Origin: GCA-002708315 sp964460905
Lineage (GTDB): Bacteria; Bacteroidota; Bacteroidia; Bacteroidales; F082
Assembly (NCBI GenBank): GCA_964460905.1
Contig: CAYWRM010000024.1
Span: 1-59,590, forward strand
Direction of reading: 5' to 3'
DNA: 59,590 bases
Part shown: one piece after another, positions 46,367 through 54,869 of the stretch
Numbering within the stretch: the stretch's first letter is position 1
How the letters are laid out: each line of letters begins with the position of its first letter
Translations under genes and position numbers: made by a program
The notes under the pieces: model-generated
What the model saw: the letters and a program-made list of their open reading frames with translations, nothing else
What the model was told of the DNA's origin: nothing
Database searches by the model: none

Positions 46367-49300
46367 ATGTCCAAACTTTTTTTAGCCATATATAAACAGA
46401 TTGAAAATCATAAACTTATTTCACTATTTCTATTGGTTATATTGATATCTTGTAGTGCATATTTTGCCAGCCAGCTTAAACTTTCTGAGGATATAACAAA
46501 GATATTACCTGATACTGAGAAAATAAACAATATGAATTTTGTTTATTCAAATTCAAAATTCCTGGATAAAGTTGTTTTTATTATAAGTAACAATGATACT
46601 ACAATTACAAATCCCGAACTACTATCTGAATTCGCAAACATTTTTACCGATTCTCTCAAAAAGAGATTTGTTCCGGGGTTAATTAAATCTATCGATTTTG
46701 CTCCAAGTCAGGCTGATATGCTAAATGTTTATGATGCTGTTTATAAAAATCTACCAATATTTTTAACAGAAGAAGATTATACTGTAATTGACTCAATAAT
46801 AACATCTGAAAACATTCAAAGAACCATCGAAACTGACTATGCAACATTACTATCACCAGTCTCGTTTGTCACAAAAAAGTTAATCGCTAAAGATCCTCTT
46901 TACCTAACGCCAATAGCATTACAAAAATTTAGCTCTTTTAATATCGACGATAATTTTCAAGTATACGATAATTATTTCATATCAAGCGACCATCGAAGCC
47001 TCATACTACTGATAACGCCTGTTTCAACAAATAAAACATCCAATAATAATATACTGTTTGAGGGCATTGATAATATTATTAATAATCTGAAAGTAACCGA
47101 ATTTAATAATATTAATATAAACTATTTTGGAAATGCTGTTGTAGCTCTTGGAAATGCAAATCAAATAAAAAAAGATATAATTATTACCATCACGCTTGCC
47201 ATGATAGTGCTGGTTTTGGTTATTACACTTTTCTTTCGAAGCAAGAGAACTTTCCTAATTGTTTTTCTTCCGGTTCTATTTGGAGCATTAGTTTCTTTAG
47301 CTATATTGTTTATTCTGAAAAAGGAAGTGTCAGCAATATCACTGGGAATTGGCTCAGTACTTCTAGGAATATCAGTTGATTATGCTTTACATATTTATTC
47401 TCATTTTAGACAGCATGGTTCTTACAAATTAATATTTAGTAATCTGTCAACTCCTGTTGTACTTAGCAGCCTTACTACTGCATCAGCTTTTTTATCGTTG
47501 TATTTTATTAACTCTGAAGCATTAAATGACCTTGGTCTTTTTGCTGCCATAAGCATCCTAAGTGCTGCAGCATTTTCGCTAATTGTACTTCCACATCTTC
47601 TGGGCAAGAAAAAAGAGGATACAATAATACATTACACCAATTGGATCGACAAACTGGCAGCCTACAACTTTTCCAGCAATAACTACCTGAAGCTAGGAAT
47701 AGTAACTGCTACAATTCTATTTTATTTTTTCGCCCAACATACTAGTTTTGATGCTGATATGATGAAAAGCAATTATATGAGTGATGAATTAAAACAAGTT
47801 GAACAGCGCTTAAATTCAGTGACTAACCTTAGTAAAAAAACCATCTATATTGTTTCTCCAGGCAAAGATTTAAACGATGCGATGGAAAACAATGTTCAAA
47901 CTTCAGGCATAATATCTGATCTCCAAAAATCCGGCATAGTCCAAAATGCCTCTGTTGTCAATAATATATTTCCATCACTAAGTCAACAACAAAAAGCTAT
48001 TAGTAGTTGGAATGAGTATTGGGAGGGAAATAGAGAAGGGGTAATTAATAATATTCATAAAGCAGCAATAAAAACCGGTTTTAATGAACAGGCATTCAAC
48101 AAATTTAGCACATGGTTGTACAGCGAATTTAACCCACTATCACCTGAGAAAGCAGGAATTATTCACCAATTATTTTTAGATAAATTCATCATAGAAACAG
48201 ATACTTTGTCAGCTGTAATTAATGTGGTGAAAGTTAATAGCTCCGAAGAAGATATCAACAAGGTATATGATGCTTTCAAAAGTGAAAAGAATACATGGAT
48301 TATCGACAAACGACTAATTACCAGTGAATTTGTTACCATACTTAAAGACAATTTCAATAAGTTGGTAATTATTTCAATTTCATTTGTTTTTGTAATTCTA
48401 TTATTAGCCTACGGCAGGATTGAATTAACAATTATTACAATGATACCTATGATTTTCAGCTGGATATGGACAGTTGGAATTATGGGACTGCTTGGCATCA
48501 ACTTCAACATATTCAATGTAATTATTCTCACTTTTATTTTTGGGCTTGGTATTGACTACAGCATATTTATTATGCGCGGACTCCTTATGGAATATAAGTA
48601 TGGTATTCACGATATCAGTTCCTACAAAGTATCAGTAATATTATCGGGTATAACTACATTACTGGGTATTGGAGTTTTGATATTTGCTGCTCATCCTGCC
48701 CTTAGATCAATTGCTACAATGTCGATAATTGGAATATTATCAGTTATTTTTATCACTTTTACACTTCTTCCAGCTATATTCAAGTGGCTTGTCACATACA
48801 AAAACGGATATAGAAATCGTCCAGTTACTTTACTAGATTTTATATTTTCACTTTGGGCATTGTTTGTTTTTATGAGTGGGTCACTATTACTTTCATTTAT
48901 ATCACTATTACTCAAAATCACACCCCTTCCTGAAAATGCAAAAAAAACATTGCTTCATAAGCTTTTCAGATATCTTACCTGGTTTATGATCTATATGAAT
49001 TTTCTTTCAAAAAAGACAATCATAAATCCTGATAATGAAGATTATAGCAAGCCGGCAATAATAATAACAAACCATCAATCACATATCGATTTAATGCTGA
49101 TGATGCTATTGAATCATAAAGTTGTAGTTCTTACAAATCCCCGAAACTTTAGTAACCCCATCTACGGAATTGCGCTTAAATATGCAGGATTTATAGAAGT
49201 AGATGGAAGTTATGAATCAATTCTGGATCAAGTTAAAACACAAATAGATAATGGTTATTCTGTTGTGGTTTTTGCCGAGGGTCATCGCTCTGATACAGGT

Positions 49301-50203
49301 AAATTAAAGCGATTTCATAAAGGAGCATTTTATCTTGCAAATGAACTAAACCTGGATATTCTTCCAATTATTATTTATGGACAAAAAGAATTACTGAAAA
49401 AAAGTGAGTTCTTTCTAAAGAGAGGGGAGATTATTACAAAATTCCTACCACGTATTAAACTTGCGGATGGTATATTTGGAACCACAGCTCGATATCAGGC
49501 AAAAAACGTAAGACAATATTTTGAGGCTGAATATCTCAAAGTGGTGCAATCGATGGAAACACCTGATTATTTTAGTGATTTCATCAGGAAAAACTTCCTT
49601 TACAAAGGTCCCATACTGGAATGGTATACACGTATAAAACTTAAATTGGAAAAAAACTATAGTATTTTTAATGAACTAATTCCACAAAAATGTAGTATTA
49701 CAGATTTGGGATGTGGTTTTGGCTACCTTCCTCTCATGCTTAACCTTGTTTCAATCAATAGGCAAATAACCGGGGTTGACTACGATACCAACAAAATTAG
49801 CGTTGCTACTAATTGTGCTATTAAAAATGATAATTTAAATTTCATCACTGCTGATATCACTAAGTTTGAACCTGAATATTCTGATATTTTCATCATTAAT
49901 GATGTACTTCATTATATGCCTGAATATCTCCAAATTATTATTGTTGAATCATGTATTAAAAAGCTAAATAACAATGGCCAGATTATTATTCGTGATGCAG
50001 ATAAAGACCTGAAGAAAAGGCATAAGGGAACAAAAATAACTGAGTTATTATCGACTAATATAGGATTTAATAAAACACAATTCAAACTTGAATTTGTTTC
50101 CCATTCAATGATTGAATCAATTGCAAACAATAACAACCTCAACCTTCAAATTATCGATAATACGAAGAGGACTTCAAATTTGATTTATATTCTGAGAAAT
50201 TGA
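46367..50203 (+). CDS. MMPL exporter / lysophospholipid acyltransferase / SAM methyltransferase fusion
   Basis: A 1278-residue protein with three units. Residues 1-800 are an RND/MMPL transporter: first helix about 17-33, periplasmic loop, helices about 265-420, second loop, helices about 665-800; LLGISVDYALHIYSH and FGLGIDYSIFIMRG are the paired RND motifs. Residues about 880-1085 are a PlsC-type acyltransferase with HX4D at His903-Asp908 (NHQSHID) and FAEGHRSDTG. Residues about 1095-1278 are a class I methyltransferase with DLGCGFG at 1113-1119. It may build and export a membrane lipid or acylated pigment. Trifunctional fusions of this kind are already recorded in Bacteroidota; the substrate is unknown. 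No frameshift is seen. Confidence 0.9.
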   Translation: MSKLFLAIYKQIENHKLISLFLLVILISCSAYFASQLKLSEDITKILPDTEKINNMNFVYSNSKFLDKVVFIISNNDTTITNPELLSEFANIFTDSLKKRFVPGLIKSIDFAPSQADMLNVYDAVYKNLPIFLTEEDYTVIDSIITSENIQRTIETDYATLLSPVSFVTKKLIAKDPLYLTPIALQKFSSFNIDDNFQVYDNYFISSDHRSLILLITPVSTNKTSNNNILFEGIDNIINNLKVTEFNNININYFGNAVVALGNANQIKKDIIITITLAMIVLVLVITLFFRSKRTFLIVFLPVLFGALVSLAILFILKKEVSAISLGIGSVLLGISVDYALHIYSHFRQHGSYKLIFSNLSTPVVLSSLTTASAFLSLYFINSEALNDLGLFAAISILSAAAFSLIVLPHLLGKKKEDTIIHYTNWIDKLAAYNFSSNNYLKLGIVTATILFYFFAQHTSFDADMMKSNYMSDELKQVEQRLNSVTNLSKKTIYIVSPGKDLNDAMENNVQTSGIISDLQKSGIVQNASVVNNIFPSLSQQQKAISSWNEYWEGNREGVINNIHKAAIKTGFNEQAFNKFSTWLYSEFNPLSPEKAGIIHQLFLDKFIIETDTLSAVINVVKVNSSEEDINKVYDAFKSEKNTWIIDKRLITSEFVTILKDNFNKLVIISISFVFVILLLAYGRIELTIITMIPMIFSWIWTVGIMGLLGINFNIFNVIILTFIFGLGIDYSIFIMRGLLMEYKYGIHDISSYKVSVILSGITTLLGIGVLIFAAHPALRSIATMSIIGILSVIFITFTLLPAIFKWLVTYKNGYRNRPVTLLDFIFSLWALFVFMSGSLLLSFISLLLKITPLPENAKKTLLHKLFRYLTWFMIYMNFLSKKTIINPDNEDYSKPAIIITNHQSHIDLMLMMLLNHKVVVLTNPRNFSNPIYGIALKYAGFIEVDGSYESILDQVKTQIDNGYSVVVFAEGHRSDTGKLKRFHKGAFYLANELNLDILPIIIYGQKELLKKSEFFLKRGEIITKFLPRIKLADGIFGTTARYQAKNVRQYFEAEYLKVVQSMETPDYFSDFIRKNFLYKGPILEWYTRIKLKLEKNYSIFNELIPQKCSITDLGCGFGYLPLMLNLVSINRQITGVDYDTNKISVATNCAIKNDNLNFITADITKFEPEYSDIFIINDVLHYMPEYLQIIIVESCIKKLNNNGQIIIRDADKDLKKRHKGTKITELLSTNIGFNKTQFKLEFVSHSMIESIANNNNLNLQIIDNTKRTSNLIYILRN

Positions 50204-50254
50204 TTACAAAACACACACTCTATTAATAGCAGGTAGAATAGAAGTATTGCTTAA

Positions 50255-51331
50255 CTACTGAATGATTATCTTTTCAGATGTTATTCCTGTATTTGTTTCT
50301 AACACTACAAGATAGGTCCCTTTTGGTATTATATTGGTTTGGAATTCAACATTATATAAACCAGGGTTTCTATTTCCACTAAGAAGAGGTCTAATAATGT
50401 TTCCATTCAAATCGAAAATATTTAGAGAACATAATCCTTTATCAGTTAGTGAAATATGTATATTAGTGATGTCAACAGCAGGATTTGGAAATATAGCAAT
50501 AATCTTATTTTCATGGGGCTTACTTTCAGAGATATCACTCCATCCGATAACAGGTTGTTGTATCACCTGCATCACAGGAGATTTATAAAGTGAATCAGCT
50601 TTTTTGTAAACATGTACTGCAATGTTACAGTTCTCTGGAATCCATGCCGAATCAAGCGAAAAGCTACAAGATTGAGTAATAATTTGTTGCTCAGGCCAGA
50701 ATTCTTCAATCAAAGACTTTCCTTCGCTCCAAAACACCATTTTACGGGTCACCCAATTATTGTTGTATGCAGTATCATAGTATGGTTGTCCTGGTGGTGT
50801 AGCTGTAGAGCAGCCCCCTAGAGTTTTATGCATGTGTATAATATTATCCTCCGTTACAATAACATTATACCAGTAGGATCCCATCAATTCAGGACCATCA
50901 TTCTTAATGGTTAGCGATAAATCTATTATTTTTGTGTTCGGATTCCATATCTTATCGCTTATCTCAATATCTACAGGGGTCTCCGGAAACTCATTATAAA
51001 GACTATTTACTATTTTGTAAATAGTGTCATAACAAAATCCATATCCAATACCACCCGGATAAGCAGTTTTAATATGCGAAGGGAAATAAGAATAAATACT
51101 GTCTCCTTGAAAAGCACTAAATGATGAATCAGAATTTCCGCCATGAAAGGAAACTATGACGGTGTTGGGGAAAGAATCTAGCACAGCAATCCTAAAAATG
51201 GAATCCATGCATGTACAGTCACCTCAATTGGTACTTGCGAGGTGATAAATCATTACATTTTTAGTATGCTGGGTATAACCCATTAAGGATATCATTAAAA
51301 ATATCCAAATTAGTATATATCGATTTTTCAT
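50255..51331 (-). pseudogene. Omp28-like T9SS-exported protein interrupted by an in-frame UGA (possible selenoprotein)
   Basis: The frame from the ATG at 51331 encodes a normal signal peptide (residues 1-21, ending MGYTQ), then KNVMIYHLASTN, a TGA at 51224-51226 (codon 36), then GDCTCMDSIF and 317 more open codons to 50255. The TGA lies where Omp28-related proteins carry the first Cys of a thioredoxin-like CxxC motif (stop-G-D-C). The C-terminal 75 residues (FPNPAVDITNI to EKIIIQ) are a T9SS sorting domain. Explanations are a one-base nonsense mutation, a sequence error, or Sec read-through. A hairpin at 51181-51210 is at a SECIS-like distance but lacks the usual loop G. Translation from the internal ATG at 51208 would lack the signal. 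Confidence 0.75.
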
Positions 51332-51414
51332 AGAGCACGGTTTTTGATGCGAATATACAATAAAAAAAGTTTATTGTCAAGGAAAGTAATATAGTTTCAA
51401 GTGTCTAATATTCT

Positions 51415-51422
51415 TATTTTTG
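51415..51422 (+). promoter_or_regulatory. -7 box for the PepSY-like gene
   Basis: TATTTTTG matches TAnnTTTG, 27 bases before the ATG at 51449. It lies inside the open frame that begins at 51401, which argues for the later start. Confidence 0.45.
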
Positions 51423-51448
51423 GCAATCTAAAACATATTCTCAAAATC

Positions 51449-51898
51449 ATGAAAAATCTATTTCTTTTAATCTCACTTTTAGTATTTATACCTACAGCTT
51501 TTTCTCAAACAAAGCCACAGAAAAAAATAAGGGATGCTTTTGAGCAGCTTGTACCTCAAGCTATTGAAGTCAAATGGACTGCTGAAGGAAGTGAAAGGAT
51601 GAAAGACTGGAGAGCAAATTATACTGTTGGAACTGATAGTATGGAGACGAAATATGACTCCAAAGCAAATTGGATGTTTACACTTAAGTACATTTCACTT
51701 AACCAACTTCCTCAAGAGGTAAGCGCTACAATCATGGATAATTACCAAGGGGCAAAGCTAACAAAGGCAGCAGAAATGCAAGAGCCTGATTTTGATGGAT
51801 ATGGAGTTGCTTTTATATACCTGAAAGATCGATGGGCAGTTGCTATTACAAAAGAAGGTAAAGTTATTAGACGTCGAATTACTTCTTCGGGATTTTAA
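51449..51898 (+). CDS. Secreted PepSY-like (DUF2874-type) small protein
   Basis: A 149-residue protein with a signal peptide (1-20, ending AFSQ), followed by a PepSY-like alpha-beta fold repeated about twice: FEQLVPQAIEVKWTAEG and later LNQLPQEVSATIMDNYQGAKL. Bacteroidota encode many such periplasmic PepSY-like proteins; their ligands are unknown. The ATG at 51449 gives the correct signal peptide and sits just after a promoter box; the GTG at 51401 is rejected. It is divergent from the Omp28-like gene. Confidence 0.8.
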   Translation: MKNLFLLISLLVFIPTAFSQTKPQKKIRDAFEQLVPQAIEVKWTAEGSERMKDWRANYTVGTDSMETKYDSKANWMFTLKYISLNQLPQEVSATIMDNYQGAKLTKAAEMQEPDFDGYGVAFIYLKDRWAVAITKEGKVIRRRITSSGF

Positions 51899-51989
51899 TT
51901 TATGATAAAGCAGATTTATATCTAATGTGAGCTAATCTCTTATAGTTATACAGATCTCATCAGCATAAAGGAAGTTGTATATTTTCACT

Positions 51990-52172
51990 ATTTAATGAAG
52001 ATAAAATAACCGAATACGAAGTCCTCGCTTCCCCATAAGAAGTGCAATTTTTAATGCTGGAATAACAAGCCGAATAAATGTTGGTAATTTTATGGCAGAG
52101 CTGATTATTGAAGAAGACCTTTGGAGCAGGGGGAAAGAACAGATGCCGGTAATATATAATAAGGCTACTTAA
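51990..52172 (+). pseudogene. Decayed 3' remnant of an NAD(P)-binding (NmrA/SDR-like) gene
   Basis: One frame reads ITEYEVLASP and ends at a stop. The next frame continues with SAIFNAGITSRINVGNFM, then AELIIEEDLWSRGKEQMPVI and YNKAT with a stop at 52170-52172. The second part resembles the C-terminus of short NAD(P)H-binding epimerase-like proteins. There is no upstream body and a frameshift in the middle, so it is a gene remnant. Confidence 0.5.
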
Positions 52173-52179
52173 CTAGGGC

Positions 52180-53445
52180 CTAAAAAGCATTATAATAAAT
52201 CGTATCCTTTTCTATTGAGGAAAGCATAACATAGTCTACCGAACCAATACCATCAAAAGTGAAAGAAAACCCATTGAATTCTCCCATCATTGTTGAATCC
52301 ATAAATGATGTTATAATTTTATTATTAAGAAGTACTTCTATATGATGGTTTGTTGAATTGATTTTAACTTTCTGCCAATTATAAATATTACAACCAAATC
52401 CCCTTAAATCACTATCGTTACTTGATAAATACGTTCTTCCAAATTTCAACTGAGCCCTATCCTGCCCTCCAAATTGAACAAGTGGGATATAACATATATC
52501 ATTTTCAAAAAGCAGCCCGATATATATTTCAGGACAAGATGCATTAATTTCGATGCTATCAAGCTTAATTTTTGTTTCAAAAATATAACCATCTGATAAT
52601 GATAATTTTGAATTGAATGTTCTTGATAAAAACAAATATAGTTCATCTTCAATACGTATATCACTTGCCTTTATCATGTTTCTGGTAACACAAAGCTTAC
52701 CATTTTTTATAATATCAGACTGGTAATAATAAAAAGGAACCTTTTTCGGCAAATCACCATAGTTAAGTATCGCAACCCATGAATTAGACAGAATTTCAAT
52801 ATTAATTTTTTTTATAATTGAATCATCAGCCATTAAAAAGGCCTCATAATTTCCCGGCCGATAATATGCACTTGTCATCTGGCCTTTTTTTATGAAAAGT
52901 CTTCTTTTTTTATAATCATTTGTTGACTCAACAATAAAGAAACTGTCAGCTACAATATTAGTAACATCATAATCAAAGACTATGATATTGGGAATTGTAG
53001 AATTACTCTCTTGAGTATATTCAAATACCACACTACCGGTAATTTCAATTTGCCCATTATTATCGACTGTTTGATATACAATAGCTAATAAGATAATTAC
53101 AAATGAGATAATAATTCCAATTATAAATAATCTATTACTTCTTTTTATTTCTGTTTTAACCTCATATTTGTATTGTGATTCAACAAAGCTCTGCCAATTT
53201 TTTTGTCCGGCAAATTCAGCCAACGCATCTAATGTGCTTTTGTGAGGTATATTTTTGAAATCATTATTCCATATCCTTCGGATTGTTGACAAGCTTAGCA
53301 ATACGCCTGTTTTATCAAATACTTTTTCTATCAGTAACTCAAATTCTCTTCTTGTCAACACATTATTTGGTTCCCATCCCTGTTTATGTTCGATAATGTT
53401 TCTGCACCTTACAAGATTCTTTTTTATTGAGTCACTTTTATTCAT
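52180..53445 (-). CDS. Membrane-tethered putative regulator: N-terminal HTH-like domain, one helix, sensor-like C-terminus
   Basis: A 421-residue protein from the ATG at 53445 (a TTG at 53457 is less likely). Residues 1-95 are helical and resemble a DNA-binding domain (LTRREFELLIEKVF, then LSLSTIRRIWNN and HKSTLDALAEFAG, where a recognition helix would lie). A membrane helix spans about 105-126. The exported part (127-421) is beta-rich; its last 150 residues (GYIFETKIKL to GSVDYVMLSS) look like a concanavalin/LamG-type sandwich. The layout resembles ToxR-like one-component regulators. It diverges from a secreted protein gene, a likely target. Function is inferred from architecture only. Confidence 0.65.
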   Translation of the reverse strand: MNKSDSIKKNLVRCRNIIEHKQGWEPNNVLTRREFELLIEKVFDKTGVLLSLSTIRRIWNNDFKNIPHKSTLDALAEFAGQKNWQSFVESQYKYEVKTEIKRSNRLFIIGIIISFVIILLAIVYQTVDNNGQIEITGSVVFEYTQESNSTIPNIIVFDYDVTNIVADSFFIVESTNDYKKRRLFIKKGQMTSAYYRPGNYEAFLMADDSIIKKINIEILSNSWVAILNYGDLPKKVPFYYYQSDIIKNGKLCVTRNMIKASDIRIEDELYLFLSRTFNSKLSLSDGYIFETKIKLDSIEINASCPEIYIGLLFENDICYIPLVQFGGQDRAQLKFGRTYLSSNDSDLRGFGCNIYNWQKVKINSTNHHIEVLLNNKIITSFMDSTMMGEFNGFSFTFDGIGSVDYVMLSSIEKDTIYYNAF

Positions 53446-53596
53446 CACAGTTATCAATGCGTTTTATTGAAAGAGTAAAAATATTGAAAATGTTGACTAA
53501 AACCCAGCTGAAACAGAAATGAAACAATTTTGAAACACTTGGTTTAGTCAATTATATCACTTTTGTTTCAAAATCATAAATCAAAATATTAGTACT

Positions 53597-54172
53597 ATGA
53601 AACAAATAGCTAAATTACATAAGCCTATATCAGAAACAATGATATGTGTAGCATTCTTTATTGTTACGCTGTTTTCATCTAATTTGTTTGCACAAGACAA
53701 AGATATAATTATAACAGTAAAGGCTTTAGGGCCCGATCAATACTCAGATATCCAATACCAAAGCATTGAAGTAAGTCAGATTGTTGACTTTAGTAATCTT
53801 ATTCGGGTTTTCATTAACAAATCATCAAATGTATTAATTGATAAAGGCCCAGCTGCCTTTGATAGTACCAGTGATGCAATTAAGAAAGTTCTTATTACCC
53901 ATATAGAGAACAAGTATGGTGAACTAACACCCGAAACAATTGTTAATGCAAAATGCGATTTGAAACTCTTGGTTAGAAAAAGTGTTTATACAAATAGGGA
54001 TGATTATAAAGCATTTATGAAAATGATTGACAATGCTATTTGGAGCCTACAAAGTTATTATAGCATTAGCATATATGGAATAGATTTTCCATCACTAACT
54101 ACTACTCAAAAGGATAACATCAACAAACTTATTCCACTAAAGAATTTTCTTGCAAAGGATAATACTGATTAG
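53597..54172 (+). CDS. Secreted protein of unknown function
   Basis: A 191-residue protein with an N-terminal signal (about 1-32, cleavage after NLFAQ; the charged n-region is longer than usual). The mature part is alpha-beta mixed with no motif I recognise; one segment, AFDSTSDAIKKVLITHIENKYG, is helical. Only one Cys remains in the mature part. It is divergent from the membrane-tethered regulator with 151 bases between the starts. No homology-based function can be given. Confidence 0.7.
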   Translation: MKQIAKLHKPISETMICVAFFIVTLFSSNLFAQDKDIIITVKALGPDQYSDIQYQSIEVSQIVDFSNLIRVFINKSSNVLIDKGPAAFDSTSDAIKKVLITHIENKYGELTPETIVNAKCDLKLLVRKSVYTNRDDYKAFMKMIDNAIWSLQSYYSISIYGIDFPSLTTTQKDNINKLIPLKNFLAKDNTD

Positions 54173-54869
54173 CTCTGATTGCCCTAGTAATTATTGAGGC
54201 AATACATAATGAATCCCAGCATTTGGTCCCAATGTCAGCCCAAGCAATAACCATCCTACTAACAGCAATACCCAAACAAGGAAGAATGCAATAGAGCAAA
54301 GTACCATTGTTGCTATGATTGTCTGAAAAAAGAAATCTTGAATAGAGAAATTCAGGGAAAAAACTAGGCTATGCTTGAAGAAATATGGATGATAGTAAAA
54401 TACTTATTTGCTCTAAAGGACTTAAAAGATAGAGCGTAAGTTTTTAAACACGAAATTATCAATCATTAAAAAATTATTTTCAAATAATTTCATTGTTTTT
54501 TGTTTAGATTTTATTAATTAAATAATCCTGATTTAATGCCACTTAAAAATCAGACAATCTGTACTGATGAAAATAATAATAGTATGATAAATGGTTAATT
54601 ATTCTAAACTAAAATGAGTAGGGATAATTAAGTAAGAATACTATACATGATTCCCATTGTGTTTTCATTAATTCTATACTGGTCAAGATAGTGCTGTAGT
54701 ATCCCCCTTTATAAGACAATGCTAATGTAGATATTTTTCCAATAAGTCTTTATTATTCCATTTTAACAACTCATCTGCAAAATTCAACAACTCGTCGTTT
54801 TAAATTATGATTAATACATGATATAAAGTTGCTTTGTCAGGAAATATTAATTCAACAAATATTAAAATA
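54173..54869. other. 697-bp gap with little recognisable content
   Basis: The first 130 bases hold a small minus-strand open frame (listed separately). From about 54430 the DNA is very AT-rich with no coding frame, no clear repeat and no clean TAnnTTTG box before the lipoprotein gene at 54870. Low gene content fits an accessory or rearranged region. Confidence 0.5.
54191..54307 (-). CDS. Possible 38-residue membrane micro-protein or gene remnant
   Basis: Starting at the ATG at 54307 the frame encodes a very hydrophobic stretch (SIAFFLVWVLLLVGWLLLG) and ends YVLPQ-stop. The frame stays open upstream for about 40 more codons without a start, so this may be the end of a lost membrane protein gene rather than a true small gene. 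Confidence 0.3.
   Translation of the reverse strand: MVLCSIAFFLVWVLLLVGWLLLGLTLGPNAGIHYVLPQ

Noticed and set aside
51181..51210. Hairpin after the UGA as a convincing SECIS element
   Set aside because: Distance from the UGA is suitable but the 7-base loop (AUUUUUA) has no G at its start and the stem has a mismatch and a bulge, so it does not meet the bacterial SECIS pattern.
51401..51448. Upstream GTG start for the PepSY-like gene
   Set aside because: It contains the promoter -7 box and pushes the signal peptide inward; the ATG at 51449 gives a standard signal.
54179..54214. Weak hairpin (attgcc/ggcaat) after the secreted protein gene as a terminator
   Set aside because: Six-base stem, long loop and no T run.
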